A DNA stretch of 64,000 bases, taken from positions 992,001 through 1,056,000 of the forward strand of contig CP065018.1 in assembly GCA_016700415.1 (NCBI GenBank), given 5' to 3'. This DNA is from Flavobacteriales bacterium. GTDB taxonomy: Bacteria; Bacteroidota; Bacteroidia; Flavobacteriales_F; PHOS-HE28. The notes beneath the pieces were generated by a model. That model was not told the DNA's origin, did no database searches, and worked only from the letters and a program-made list of their open reading frames with translations. How positions within the stretch are numbered: position 1 is the first letter of the stretch; every line of letters begins with the position of its first letter. The translations under genes were made by a program, and so were the position numbers. Positions 49,323 to 58,935 of this stretch are shown here, in pieces.

Positions 49323-52300
49323 ATGATCGATCGCATCATCACATTCAGCGTCCGCAACAAGCTCATCATCGGCCTGTTGCTTTTGGCCTTCATCGGCTGG
49401 GGCGCCTGGTCCGTAACGCAATTGCCCATCGACGCGCTGCCGGACGTCACCAACAACCAGGTGCTGGTGAACACCATCGCGCCCAACCTCGCCACGCAGG
49501 AGGTGGAGCAGTTCATCACCTTCCCGCTGGAGCAGGCCTTCAAGAACCTGCCCGACGTGGTGCAATTGCGCAGTGTTTCGCGCAGCGGCCTCTCGGTGAT
49601 CACCGTGGTGTTCAAGGACGAGGTACCGCTCTACCTCACGCGGCAGTTGGTCGCGGAGCGCATCACGGAGGTGCAGGCGCAGATCCCGCCCGGTTACGGT
49701 ACACCGGAGATCGCCCCGCCCACCACCGGTACGGGTGAGATCTTCCAATACACCCTCGCCGTGGACAGCGCTCATAAGGACAAGTACGACCTGTTGGAAC
49801 TGCGTACGCTGCAAGATTGGGTGGTGCGCAAACACTTGCTGGGCGTACCCGGGGTGATCGATGTGAGCAGCTTCGGCGGCCTGTTGAAACAGTACGAGGT
49901 GAGCGTGGATGCGCGCCGCTTGGCCGGTGCAGGGTTCTCGCTGATGGACGTGTTCAACGCCCTGGAGAACAACAACGCCAACACCGGTGGCAGCTACATC
50001 GAAAAAGGACCGAACATCTATTTCATCCGTGGCGAAGGCGTGATCTCCTCGCTGAAGGACGTGGAGAACATCGTGATCAGCGCGCGCGGCGGCAGTCCGG
50101 TGCGCGTGCGCGATGTGGCCGAAGTGCGCTTTGGGCATGCGGTGCGCTACGGCGCGATGACGCGCAACGGCGAGGGCGAGGCCGTGGGCGGCGTGGTGTT
50201 GATGCTGAAGGGCGCCAACGCCATGGCCACAGTCACCGCCGTGAAGGAACGGGTGAAGGAGATCCAGCACAGCCTGCCGAAAGGCGTACACATCGATGCT
50301 TTCGTCGACCGCTCGAAACTGGTGGACCAGACCATCGGCACCGTGGAGCACAACCTGCTGATGGGCGCGCTGATCGTGATCGCGGTGCTGGTGCTGCTGC
50401 TGGGCAACTGGCGCGCGGGCCTCATCGTGGCCAGTGTGATCCCGCTCGCACTGCTCTTCGCCATTGGCTGCATGGTATTGGCCGGGCAAAGCGCCAACCT
50501 GATGAGCATGGGCGCGCTGGACTTCGGTCTGATCGTGGACGGCGCGGTGATCGTGGTGGAAGGCATGATGTTCGCCTTGCACCAACGCTACGCGGGCCAG
50601 CGCATAACCGCTGAGAACATGAACGATGAGACGATCCGTGGCGCAGGCGGCATCATGAAGAGCGCGGTGTTCGGGCAGGTGATCATCCTTATCGTCTACG
50701 TCCCCATTTTCGCGCTGATCGGCGTGGAGGGCAAGATGTTCCGCCCCATGGCCTTTACCGTGAGCTTTGCGATCATCGGCGCCTTGATCCTGAGCCTCAC
50801 CTACGTGCCGTGGGCTGTCTCCATTTTCATGGGGAAAAAGATCCCGAAAGGTGAGAGCTGGAGCGAACGCATGATCCATCGCTTGCAGAACTGGTACGCT
50901 CCGAAGTTGCGCGGGCTCCTGCATCATCGGCGCATCGCCATCGGCGGCGCGTTGGTACTGATGGTAGCGGCGTTCTTTGTCTTCAGCCGTTTGGGTGGCG
51001 AGTTCATCCCGGAATTGGATGAAGGCGATTTCGCCACCAATGTCACCATTAGGCAGGGCAGCAACCTCAGTCAAAGCATTGAAGTGAGCGACCAACTGGC
51101 CCGTATCCTGCTGAAGGACTTTCCCGAGGTGAAGGAGGTGGTCGGCAAGATCGGGAGCAGTGAGATACCCACGGACCCCATGCCCATCGAAAGTCAGGAC
51201 CTGATCATCGTGATGAAGGACCGGAAGGATTGGAAAACGACGAAGGACAGGGAGCAGATGGCGGAACTGATGAATGAGAAGCTCAGTGTGATCCCCGGCA
51301 TGAACCTCAGCTTCGAGCAGCCGATCCAGATGCGCTTCAACGAGCTGATCGCCGGGGTGAAGAGCGATATCGCGTTGAAGATCTACGGCGACGACCTTGA
51401 CGAACTCTTCAAATCGGCCAATGCCGCCGCCGCGTTGATCGCCACTGTACCCGGTGCCACGGACATCAAGGTGGAGCAGGTCACCGGCATGCCGCAGCTC
51501 GTGGTGAAGTACGACCGGGCGCGCATCGCACAGTACGGCCTGAACATCGCCGACCTGAACCGGGTGCTGAACACCGCGCTGGCCGGCGGAACGGCGGGCG
51601 TGGTCTACGAGGACGAGCGACGTTTCAATCTCGTGGTGCGCATGGCCGACATGCGCGACGCCGACCCGGATAAGTTGAAGAACCTCTTGGTGCCGTTGCC
51701 GAACGGTTCACAGATGCCGATGGGCCAACTGGCGGAGATCGGTTTTCAAAGCGCCGCCGCACAGGTTAGCCGCGAGGACGGTGCCCGACGGATCGTGGTG
51801 GAGACGAACGTCCGGGGCCGCGACATCCAAGGCGTTGCGGAGGACATCCAAGCCTTGATCAAACAGAAACTGCCCTTGCCAACAGGCTACTTCGTTGCCT
51901 ACGGCGGGACCTTCAAGAACCTGCAGGAAGCCAGCGCGCGGCTGATGATCTCCGTGCCCTTGGCGCTGGCGCTGATATTTGTGCTGCTCTTCTTCGCATT
52001 CAAGTCTTTCGCCGAGGCGCTCATCATCTTCAGCGCGGTGCCCATGGCGGCCGTGGGCGGCGTGTTCGCCCTGTGGATGCGCGGGCTGGACTTCAGCATT
52101 AGCGCGGGTGTGGGCTTCATCGCGCTCTTCGGCGTGGCGGTGCTGAACGGCATCGTCCTCATCAGCTATTTCAACCAGTTGCACCGTGAAGGCATCTCGG
52201 ATGTGACGGACCGTGTGGTAAGTGGCACGCTTGCCCGCTTGCGCCCCGTACTGGCCACGGCGGCGGTGGCCTCGCTCGGCTTCCTGCCCATGGCGATCAG

Positions 52301-53666
52301 CACCAGTCCGGGAAGTGAGGTGCAGCGTCCTTTGGCCACGGTGGTCATCGGTGGTTTGATCACTTCGACGTTGCTCACGCTGGCTGTGCTTCCGGTGCTT
52401 TATCACTTGGTGTTTTCGCGCAGGAGGAAAGAGGAAGGAGGTGATGGAGGTAAGGGTGGTAATGGAGGTAAGGGAGGACGTGGGATCGGTACGGCTTCCG
52501 TGATCGCACTGCTGTTCCTCGGAAACTCCGTGCAGGCGCAGGCTCCGGTGCTTTCACTTGATAGCGCCGTGGCCCGGGCGTTGCGCACACATCCTGCGAT
52601 CACAGCGGCTGAGTTGGAAGTCCGGCAACAGGAAGCGCTTCGGAAAACCGCCTTTCAGCTGGAACCGCTCGGTGCACAACTGCAAGGTGGACAGATCAAC
52701 AGTTCCGTCCATGACATCAGTATCCAGGCCACCACGGGCATTCCCTTCCCCACTGCCATCGCGCATCGCGCCCGCTACTTGAAGGAAAGTGTGCTGTTGG
52801 CAGAGACCGGAAGGACCGGCACCCGTGCGCTGGTGAAGGAGAGCGCGGCCAGTGCCTACCTGCAATGGGCCATGGGCATGGAAAACCTGCGCCTGATGCA
52901 GCTGATGGACAGCTCCTACTCCACCCTCGCGGCCTTCGCGGCACACAAATTCGAAGCAGGTGAAAGCGGCCGCTTGGAAAAAGTGAGCGCACAAAGCACC
53001 GCCGATGAGGCCCATGTGCAACTGAAGAAGGCACAGGCCGACATCGCCATCTACGCCACTGAACTGGAGCAATGGACCGGTCCCTTGGGCGGTGCGGCGC
53101 CGGACACTTCGGCGCTCAGCGCATTGTCCCGCGCACCGGACCCCGGCGGCGGAACGGACCCGCTGCTGGCGCAGGAACAGCAACGGGCATCGCTCGCGGA
53201 AGAAGCCTGGAAAATGGAGCGCAGCCAATGGGCGCCAACGCTTCAAGGCGGTGGCTTCTACCAGACCATCGACGGGGCTTCACCCTTCACTGGCTACCTC
53301 ATCGGCACTTCGATCCCGTTACCCGGCAGCGGGCAGGGCGCACGCACCAAGGCCGCTCGCATTCGCAGCAAGATCGCGATGCAGCGGCTGGAGGAACTGC
53401 GCCGTAGCCGCGCCACTGAACTGGCCCGCACACAGGCACGCTCGGCACAACTTCGCGAAAGCTTGGCCTACTACGAAAGCTCAGGTGCCACGCTCGCCAC
53501 CACTTTGCGCAATGATGCGCAACGCGCCTACCTCAACGGCGACGCAGGCTATCTCGAGTTCATCCAAGGCATCGACCAGGCCCGCCGCATCGATGCGGAA
53601 CACCTCCGCATCCGGTATGAACTCGGCCTCACCATGATCCACCTCAACGCCCTGATTGGGCTTTAA
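49323..53666 (+). CDS. CzcA/CusA-type heavy-metal RND pump fused to a TolC-like channel
   Basis: A 1447-residue fusion. Residues 1-1035 are a complete heavy-metal efflux RND permease with the proton-relay helix GALDFGLIVDGAVIVVE (D-D-E set of the CzcA family), porter domains and the second bundle. A Gly/Lys-rich linker (EEGGDGGKGGNGGKGGRG) encoded by GGAGGT repeats follows. Then comes a hydrophobic stretch with a signal-peptide look (TASVIALLFLGNSVQAQA) and a TolC-type domain of about 390 residues. It should carry metal ions from periplasm to outside with the adaptor encoded next. Metal choice (Cu, Zn, Co, Ni) cannot be told. The adaptor start overlaps its stop (TAATG). Confidence 0.93.
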   Translation: MIDRIITFSVRNKLIIGLLLLAFIGWGAWSVTQLPIDALPDVTNNQVLVNTIAPNLATQEVEQFITFPLEQAFKNLPDVVQLRSVSRSGLSVITVVFKDEVPLYLTRQLVAERITEVQAQIPPGYGTPEIAPPTTGTGEIFQYTLAVDSAHKDKYDLLELRTLQDWVVRKHLLGVPGVIDVSSFGGLLKQYEVSVDARRLAGAGFSLMDVFNALENNNANTGGSYIEKGPNIYFIRGEGVISSLKDVENIVISARGGSPVRVRDVAEVRFGHAVRYGAMTRNGEGEAVGGVVLMLKGANAMATVTAVKERVKEIQHSLPKGVHIDAFVDRSKLVDQTIGTVEHNLLMGALIVIAVLVLLLGNWRAGLIVASVIPLALLFAIGCMVLAGQSANLMSMGALDFGLIVDGAVIVVEGMMFALHQRYAGQRITAENMNDETIRGAGGIMKSAVFGQVIILIVYVPIFALIGVEGKMFRPMAFTVSFAIIGALILSLTYVPWAVSIFMGKKIPKGESWSERMIHRLQNWYAPKLRGLLHHRRIAIGGALVLMVAAFFVFSRLGGEFIPELDEGDFATNVTIRQGSNLSQSIEVSDQLARILLKDFPEVKEVVGKIGSSEIPTDPMPIESQDLIIVMKDRKDWKTTKDREQMAELMNEKLSVIPGMNLSFEQPIQMRFNELIAGVKSDIALKIYGDDLDELFKSANAAAALIATVPGATDIKVEQVTGMPQLVVKYDRARIAQYGLNIADLNRVLNTALAGGTAGVVYEDERRFNLVVRMADMRDADPDKLKNLLVPLPNGSQMPMGQLAEIGFQSAAAQVSREDGARRIVVETNVRGRDIQGVAEDIQALIKQKLPLPTGYFVAYGGTFKNLQEASARLMISVPLALALIFVLLFFAFKSFAEALIIFSAVPMAAVGGVFALWMRGLDFSISAGVGFIALFGVAVLNGIVLISYFNQLHREGISDVTDRVVSGTLARLRPVLATAAVASLGFLPMAISTSPGSEVQRPLATVVIGGLITSTLLTLAVLPVLYHLVFSRRRKEEGGDGGKGGNGGKGGRGIGTASVIALLFLGNSVQAQAPVLSLDSAVARALRTHPAITAAELEVRQQEALRKTAFQLEPLGAQLQGGQINSSVHDISIQATTGIPFPTAIAHRARYLKESVLLAETGRTGTRALVKESAASAYLQWAMGMENLRLMQLMDSSYSTLAAFAAHKFEAGESGRLEKVSAQSTADEAHVQLKKAQADIAIYATELEQWTGPLGGAAPDTSALSALSRAPDPGGGTDPLLAQEQQRASLAEEAWKMERSQWAPTLQGGGFYQTIDGASPFTGYLIGTSIPLPGSGQGARTKAARIRSKIAMQRLEELRRSRATELARTQARSAQLRESLAYYESSGATLATTLRNDAQRAYLNGDAGYLEFIQGIDQARRIDAEHLRIRYELGLTMIHLNALIGL
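52421..52482 (+). repeat. GGAGGT-rich minisatellite encoding the fusion linker
   Basis: Imperfect repeats of GGAGGTGAT/GGAGGTAAGGGTGGTAAT encode the Gly/Lys linker between pump and TolC domain. A related purine-rich repeat is inside mnmE (20017-20075, other strand). Confidence 0.65.
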
Positions 53667-54895
53667 TGCACTTGCAGATGAAGAACGAAAATGCGGATCA
53701 GATGATCATGCTCCATGAAGGCCTCGCGAAGCGGACATTGATGCCATCAGCCATCGTGCTGATACTTTTCGCTTTGGTCGCCTGTGGCGGAGGAACAACC
53801 GCTCCTGCTGCCGATGAACACGCACATGAAGCACCCGGCGCACACGGTCCCGAAGTGGCGCTCACCACTGAGCAGATCAAGGCCATTGGGCTGGTTACCG
53901 GCACGATGGAAAAGCGCGGACTGAGCACTTCATTGAAAGCCAATGGGCGACTTGTGCTTCCTCCGGACAAGAGCGCACAGGTGAGCGTGCTGGCCGGTGG
54001 CTTAGTACGCGGGATCCCTGTGCGTGAAGGACAGGTCGTCAGTAAAGGGCAAGTGCTGGCTACCGTTGAGAACATGGAATTCCTGCAACTACAGCAAGAC
54101 TACTTGGAGACCAGCGCCGAACTGCGCGCGCTGAACGCGGACCTTAAGCGGCAACAGGATCTGCACGACGAGCGCATCAATGCCACCAAGACCTTGGAGC
54201 GGGCAGAGGCCGATGCCGACGTGGCCCGCGCTAAACAGGCCGGGATGGCAGCGAAGCTGCGCGTCTTCGGCACGGACCCCGCTCGGCTCTCAGCGCAAGA
54301 CATCAGCTCCACGTATTCCGTTCGTTCGCCGATCGCAGGAACCTTGCAGCACATCGCGATCACCTTGGGCCAGTTCGCGGAGCCGAACACTCCGCTCTTC
54401 ATGGTGGTGGATAATAGCGGCCTGCACATCGACCTCAATCTCTTTGAGCAGGACGTGGCCCGGGTGCATGCCGGGCAGAAGGTGGTCTTCGGCCATGCCG
54501 GCGAACCCGTAGGGCAACACAGCGCTACGATCTACGCGGTGAACAAGGCCTTCGAGCGCGATCAGCAGGCCGTGCTGGCCCATGGCAAACTGGATGACAA
54601 CGGCGAGGAGCTTATGCCCGGCATGTACATCGAGGCGTTGATCATGACCGACAGCACCTCGGCCTGGAGCCTGCCTAACGAGGCCGTGGTGAGCAATGGC
54701 GACGAGCACTACATCTTCGTGGAGGCAGGGCCGAACACGTTTAAACAGGTGGCGGTGCGCATCGGCGCCAGCGAGTTGGGCTACACGGAAGTGGTGCCTT
54801 TGGAACCCGTGGATCCAATAGCACGGATAGTAGTGAAGGGTGCCTACTACCTGTTGAGCGAGCTGACGAAAGGAACCGGGGAACACGATCATTGA
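53666..54895 (+). CDS. Periplasmic adaptor (CzcB/CusB-type) of the metal-efflux pump
   Basis: A 409-residue membrane-fusion protein. A lipoprotein-like leader (LILFALVACGGG) follows a 30-residue N-terminal extension, then a His-rich spacer (DEHAHEAPGAHG) that could bind metal. The barrel-sandwich halves (GLVRGIPVREGQVVSKGQVLA and RSPIAGTLQHIAITLGQF) flank an alpha-helical hairpin, and beta-barrel and membrane-proximal domains end the protein. The ATG overlaps the stop of the czcA-tolC fusion (TAATG). The real start may be a later Met close to the leader. Confidence 0.92.
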   Translation: MHLQMKNENADQMIMLHEGLAKRTLMPSAIVLILFALVACGGGTTAPAADEHAHEAPGAHGPEVALTTEQIKAIGLVTGTMEKRGLSTSLKANGRLVLPPDKSAQVSVLAGGLVRGIPVREGQVVSKGQVLATVENMEFLQLQQDYLETSAELRALNADLKRQQDLHDERINATKTLERAEADADVARAKQAGMAAKLRVFGTDPARLSAQDISSTYSVRSPIAGTLQHIAITLGQFAEPNTPLFMVVDNSGLHIDLNLFEQDVARVHAGQKVVFGHAGEPVGQHSATIYAVNKAFERDQQAVLAHGKLDDNGEELMPGMYIEALIMTDSTSAWSLPNEAVVSNGDEHYIFVEAGPNTFKQVAVRIGASELGYTEVVPLEPVDPIARIVVKGAYYLLSELTKGTGEHDH

Positions 54896-54928
54896 TGCCA
54901 AAGCCCTGAACGTGCGTCCCCCAGCGCC

Positions 54929-54936
54929 TACATTCG
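54929..54936 (+). promoter_or_regulatory. -7 box of the methyltransferase gene
   Basis: TACATTCG lies 19 bases before the ATG at 54956. Confidence 0.45.
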
Positions 54937-54955
54937 CCACCCGAAAAACATCCAC

Positions 54956-55882
54956 ATGGCAGATCAGCAGGACCTCGACGCGCACTACACCACGATGGAC
55001 AAGATCTTCCGGCTCAGCCTGGGAGAGAAAGGCGGTTACAGCGGCGCGCGTTTCGATGGCGACTTCAGCCTAACGCTGGAGCAGGCCCAGGAGAAGAAGC
55101 ACAAATTCATCTGGGACAATCTGAACATCAAGAAGGGTGACAAGGTGCTGGACATCGGCTGCGGCTGGGGCGCTTTCGTAAACTACCTCGGTGAGCATGG
55201 CGCGGATGCGTACGGTGTGGTGCTCGCGCAAGGGCAGGCCGATGCTTGCAAGAAGAACGGCTTGAACGTCCACCAGATGAATTCCAAGGACATCACGCCG
55301 ACCACCTTCGGGAAATTCGATGCGGTGGCGGCCATGGGCAGTCCGGAACACTTGTGTTCCATCGAGGAATACAAAGCCGGCAAACAGGAGGAGATCTATA
55401 AGACCTACTTCAAGCAAATGAGCGACCTGCTCCCGGTGGGTGGCCGTTTCTATTGCCAGACCATGGTCTTCGGCCCCAACATGGTGAAGTTCGAGGACAT
55501 CAAATTCGGGCAGACCAACGTGTACAAGAAGAAGTACGACTACAGCAATGAGGAGCTGATGGACCTCGTCTGCGACGTCTTCCCCGGCTCCTGGCTGCCC
55601 TACGGAAGCGAAGGCATGATCGAACCGGCGAAGGAACACTTCAAGCTCGTCTCCATCGACAGCGGCCGCTTGGACTACATCGAGACCATCGACCGGTGGA
55701 CCAAGGCTTTCAACAAATTCCAGTGGGAGAAGTACATGCTCTACGGCACCCTACTACCGAAGCTCTTCAGCAGCGATTTCCGCAAGTGGGTGCGCCGCTA
55801 CCGCATCCAGCCCAACCTGCAGGTGTTCGAGAAGGAGGTGTTCGAGCATTACCGCATGGTGTTCGAGAAGGTGAAGGATTGA
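54956..55882 (+). CDS. SAM-dependent methyltransferase, cyclopropane-fatty-acid synthase-like
   Basis: A 308-residue class I methyltransferase. The SAM loop is VLDIGCGWGAFVNYLGEHG, preceded by KHKFIWDNLNIKKGD as in cyclopropane/mycolic-acid synthases; the later VGGRFYCQTMVFGPN strand fits that group. The usual GMFEHVG segment is AMGSPEHLC here, so the substrate may be other than an unsaturated phospholipid. No partner genes. It stands alone between the metal-efflux operon and a small acidic protein. Confidence 0.85.
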   Translation: MADQQDLDAHYTTMDKIFRLSLGEKGGYSGARFDGDFSLTLEQAQEKKHKFIWDNLNIKKGDKVLDIGCGWGAFVNYLGEHGADAYGVVLAQGQADACKKNGLNVHQMNSKDITPTTFGKFDAVAAMGSPEHLCSIEEYKAGKQEEIYKTYFKQMSDLLPVGGRFYCQTMVFGPNMVKFEDIKFGQTNVYKKKYDYSNEELMDLVCDVFPGSWLPYGSEGMIEPAKEHFKLVSIDSGRLDYIETIDRWTKAFNKFQWEKYMLYGTLLPKLFSSDFRKWVRRYRIQPNLQVFEKEVFEHYRMVFEKVKD

Positions 55883-55918
55883 CCCTGCGGAGCCGTTCAA
55901 CGCAATAACCGATCGGTG

Positions 55919-56434
55919 ATGTTCGACGATGATGATTTTAACGCGGATGCCTTCGGGGACGAAGCGTTCGAGGACCGCAAAGACCACCGCGACACGCCTT
56001 TGTTCAAAAAGGCCATGGAGATCACGGAACTGGCCTTGGCCATCGTAACGGCCGCTCCCGACGAGATCAAGGACAAGCAAAAGGAGCACGGCGGTTTCGA
56101 GGACGAAATGCTCGAGGGCACAAAGCGTGACATGGTTGAATATGCCTATACCATTTCAGGAAAACTGGCAGGGGCACAAAGCATGAACATGTACGACCTG
56201 CAGATGGAATACGCTGCATTGGTCCGCCGGGCATGCCGGGAACTGGTGACCTGTTTGCGCGGCTTGGAGATCGCCGGGCATTTGGAGGAAGACCATTTCA
56301 ACCTGCTGCGCCAAGCGGTGAGCGAATTCCAACCCCTGTTCGCGGAATGGGTGGCCACTTTCAAGGATTCCGACTACTTCTGGGACGATTGGGGGCTGTT
56401 CAACCCACCGGGCGCGATCCGGGACAATAATTGA
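55919..56434 (+). CDS. Conserved hypothetical acidic protein
   Basis: A 171-residue soluble protein with a very acidic start (MFDDDDFNADAFGDE), several amphipathic helices (LFKKAMEITELALAIVTAAP, LQMEYAALVRRACRELVTCL, FNLLRQAVSEFQPLFAEWVATF) and a conserved-looking end WDDWGLFNPP. I believe related proteins occur throughout Bacteroidota as unnamed helical proteins; function is unknown. A GTG just upstream is in frame, but the ATG at 55919 is preferred. Confidence 0.75.
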   Translation: MFDDDDFNADAFGDEAFEDRKDHRDTPLFKKAMEITELALAIVTAAPDEIKDKQKEHGGFEDEMLEGTKRDMVEYAYTISGKLAGAQSMNMYDLQMEYAALVRRACRELVTCLRGLEIAGHLEEDHFNLLRQAVSEFQPLFAEWVATFKDSDYFWDDWGLFNPPGAIRDNN

Positions 56435-56461
56435 AAGGGGACAGCCCCAAAGTCGATAGGA

Positions 56462-57334
56462 CTAGGATGGCCCCGCTGCACTCAATTCCACCGTCACCAC
56501 CCGCACCTCGTACAACACTGGTGTCCACGGCGGAACGATGCCCGATGTTGAACCCTTCGGCCCGAAAGCCAAATTGGAGGAAATGACGAAACGGCCCTTC
56601 CCCCCATTGCGTGGCAACAGGTGTGCCGCGGCCTCCAACCCCTTGATCACTTGATCGGGGTCGCCCAAGCGGAACGTGAGCCCATCTTCTTCCTCATCAA
56701 AGACCCTCCCATTGTCCAGGAAGGATGCGGTGTAGGCCAAGGTCACTAGTTGGCCGCTTTGGATGCGCGGCCCCGCCTCATTGGTGGAGTCCAGAACGTA
56801 GTACACACCCAAGGCCTGCTTCCATTCGGCATTGGATCCCGAGAAGAAATCCGCAAGTATCCGCTGTTCATCGGACCCGGTCCGTGCCATCAGCACGGCC
56901 CGTTGCAGTTCACGGGATCCCGCCATCGAGCGGAGCTTCAGCATGGACAGTTCCATGGTGACCCAACCGGTGTCCTTTCCTGATCCCGGCGAAGTGGCCC
57001 CGAGGTCTTTCCAAGGTGTGGCACCGGAAAGGAGCATCACGGTGGCACTGTCGCCCTCTCTCAAACGCGCGAAATACTTCGACGTGCCTTTCTCCCCGCC
57101 CATGCCGTACCAACGTTCCGTGCTGTAAACTGAGCCTGCGAAAGCACCTGGCCTGGCCACGCGTACGCGCACCAACACACTATCGCTGTCCGTCGGGGTC
57201 CGCTCGCCATCGCCCAGCGCGTTCAAGCGCCAATAGACATCCTCCGCGATCTTGCTCCCTCCGCGCAAGGGTGAACGATCGCAGCCTGCGAGCAAGGCCA
57301 GAATTAATAAGCTTCCGAAGCACGCACGGATCAT
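56462..57334 (-). CDS. FKBP-type peptidyl-prolyl isomerase lipoprotein
   Basis: A 290-residue lipoprotein (leader LLILALLAGCD). The C-terminal 100 residues form an FKBP domain: QSGQLVTLAYTASFLDNGRVF, DQVIKGLEAAAHLLPRNGGKGRF, SNLAFGPKGSTSGIVPPWTPVLYEV. The N-terminal half is a degenerate FKBP-like or spacer region. It should assist folding of envelope proteins. Its ATG overlaps the stop of the gldI-like gene upstream (ATGA), so three genes (nrnA-like, gldI-like, this) form one operon. Confidence 0.88.
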   Translation of the reverse strand: MIRACFGSLLILALLAGCDRSPLRGGSKIAEDVYWRLNALGDGERTPTDSDSVLVRVRVARPGAFAGSVYSTERWYGMGGEKGTSKYFARLREGDSATVMLLSGATPWKDLGATSPGSGKDTGWVTMELSMLKLRSMAGSRELQRAVLMARTGSDEQRILADFFSGSNAEWKQALGVYYVLDSTNEAGPRIQSGQLVTLAYTASFLDNGRVFDEEEDGLTFRLGDPDQVIKGLEAAAHLLPRNGGKGRFVISSNLAFGPKGSTSGIVPPWTPVLYEVRVVTVELSAAGPS

Positions 57335-57855
57335 TTTTCCAGCGCCACCAGGCCGATGTGATACACCACGGTGCTCCTCATGGGGATCTTGTTCCGATCG
57401 CCCAGCAGGCCGAACGCAAGCGCACTGGGGATCACCAGCACGGCGCTATCGCCCACGGAAAGATGCTGCACACCTTCCTGCAGGCCGCTTTCCACGTCGG
57501 CATGCTCGATGCGGAACGAGCTCGGAGTGCCCGGTGTGGAGGCGTAGCACGTATCGCCGTTCAGCAGATAGACGGCGTAGTTCAGCACGGCTAATTGGCC
57601 CGGTCTCGCCGTGTCCCCCGGCATGTCACGCACCAGCTTGTACCGCAGTCCGGTCCCGGTAGAGACCATGGGGACGCCTTGCCGCTCCACCCAATCGCGG
57701 ATATCGTTCTCCTCGCGTTCTGCCATGCGCTTGTTCTCGTCCAACAAGCTGTTGTCGGGTGGGGCAATGCGATGTCCAATGCGTGCCGGTGGCGGCGTGC
57801 GGCCTTCGCCGCAGGCGACGAACAACAATGCAAGAATGAAGGCCGGATGCTTCAT
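57331..57855 (-). CDS. GldI-like FKBP lipoprotein
   Basis: A 174-residue lipoprotein (leader FILALLFVACGEG) with an FKBP domain (GLRYKLVRDMPGD, QLAVLNYAVYLLNGDTCY, GLQEGVQHLSVGDSAVLVIPSALAFG). Length and domain match GldI, a peptidyl-prolyl isomerase lipoprotein needed for gliding motility in Flavobacterium. The neighbour order here (DHH phosphoesterase upstream, ndk nearby) is also that of gldI loci as I recall them. The symbol is left blank because gliding function is not shown. ATGA overlaps couple it to both neighbours. Confidence 0.8.
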   Translation of the reverse strand: MKHPAFILALLFVACGEGRTPPPARIGHRIAPPDNSLLDENKRMAEREENDIRDWVERQGVPMVSTGTGLRYKLVRDMPGDTARPGQLAVLNYAVYLLNGDTCYASTPGTPSSFRIEHADVESGLQEGVQHLSVGDSAVLVIPSALAFGLLGDRNKIPMRSTVVYHIGLVALEK

Positions 57856-58877
57856 TCCGGATGCTTGGCCAAGAAAGCCGGAAGTTCCCGGACGAGGGTG
57901 GCTACGGTTTCTTCCAAGGATGAGGTTGATCGTCCACCGGCGGCATTGGCATGCCCACCGCCTTCGAAATGGGCGGCCAAGAACTCATTCACGGGCAAAT
58001 TGCCTTTGGAGCGCAGGCTGATCTTGATGAGGTCCTTACGCTCTGCCAGGAAGGCGGAAAGACGGACACCCCGTACACCGAGCCCATAATTCACAAGTCC
58101 CTCCGTATCGCCGGGGACATAGTTGAACCGGTCCAGATCGGCCATGGAAAGCGCGATCACCGTTGCTGTTCCTCCGTCCAGAACCTGCAACCGTTCGCTG
58201 AGCGCAAAGCCCGTCAACCGAAGCCGGTCCACGGTATTGTCCTCCATGATGGCGGCATGGATCAAGTGGGGAACGGCCCCCCGATCCAAAAGATCGGCGG
58301 CCACACGCAACGTGTGCGGCGTGGTACTGGAGAATCGGAAGGAGCCGGAATCCGTCATGATTCCGGCATACAAGCAGTTGGCCGTATCCCTGTCGATCAG
58401 ATCACCATGGCCCATCGCCATGATCACGTCATGCACCATCTGGCAGGTGGAAGATGCCGTGATGTCGCTGAAGTTTACCCTGAAGCATGTGTCCGGGTCG
58501 CGGTGATGATCAATAAGGACCTTCACCGGGGCCGCACGTACAACCTGTTCCAATCCTTGCACGCGGTCAGGCCTGTTGAAGTCCAGACAGAACAGGATCT
58601 CCGCTTCCCGCACGGCCGTTTCGCTCGCTTCCTTGGCCGTATCATGGTCGATCGCCAGATCATGGCCGGGCATCCAACGCAGATTTCCAGGTGCAGTATT
58701 GGGCAGGACCACCTGGACGGAATGGCCCAGTGCTTTCAGGACATGCGACAAACCAAGGCTGCTGCCCATGGCGTCGCCGTCCGGATTGAAGTGCGTCGTG
58801 ATGGCGATGCGCTTCGGGGCATCGAGCAGTGCGACTAATGCGGCAATGGCCGCCGGAGGAGCCGAGGGGAACTTCAT
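57852..58877 (-). CDS. DHH-family phosphoesterase (NrnA-like nanoRNase/pAp phosphatase)
   Basis: A 341-residue protein with the DHH domain motifs NPDGDAMGS (metal site 1), CLDFNRPDR and LIDHHRDPD, followed by the DHHA1 domain with the final GGGHANAAGGRS. NrnA-type enzymes degrade 2-5 nt RNAs and convert pAp to AMP. The ATG at 58877 gives MKFPSAPPAAI and has a -7 box just upstream; a start ten codons earlier is less likely. First gene of the nrnA-gldI-FKBP operon (ATGA overlap). Confidence 0.9.
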   Translation of the reverse strand: MKFPSAPPAAIAALVALLDAPKRIAITTHFNPDGDAMGSSLGLSHVLKALGHSVQVVLPNTAPGNLRWMPGHDLAIDHDTAKEASETAVREAEILFCLDFNRPDRVQGLEQVVRAAPVKVLIDHHRDPDTCFRVNFSDITASSTCQMVHDVIMAMGHGDLIDRDTANCLYAGIMTDSGSFRFSSTTPHTLRVAADLLDRGAVPHLIHAAIMEDNTVDRLRLTGFALSERLQVLDGGTATVIALSMADLDRFNYVPGDTEGLVNYGLGVRGVRLSAFLAERKDLIKISLRSKGNLPVNEFLAAHFEGGGHANAAGGRSTSSLEETVATLVRELPAFLAKHPE

Positions 58878-58883
58878 TGGCAC

Positions 58884-58891
58884 CAAAAGTA
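58884..58891 (-). promoter_or_regulatory. -7 box of the nrnA-like gene
   Basis: TACTTTTG on the minus strand, 6 bases before the ATG at 58877. Confidence 0.45.
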
Positions 58892-58935
58892 GCCCGGTCC
58901 GCTCCATACGGCCCTGACCTTCCTCCTAAGTCTTC

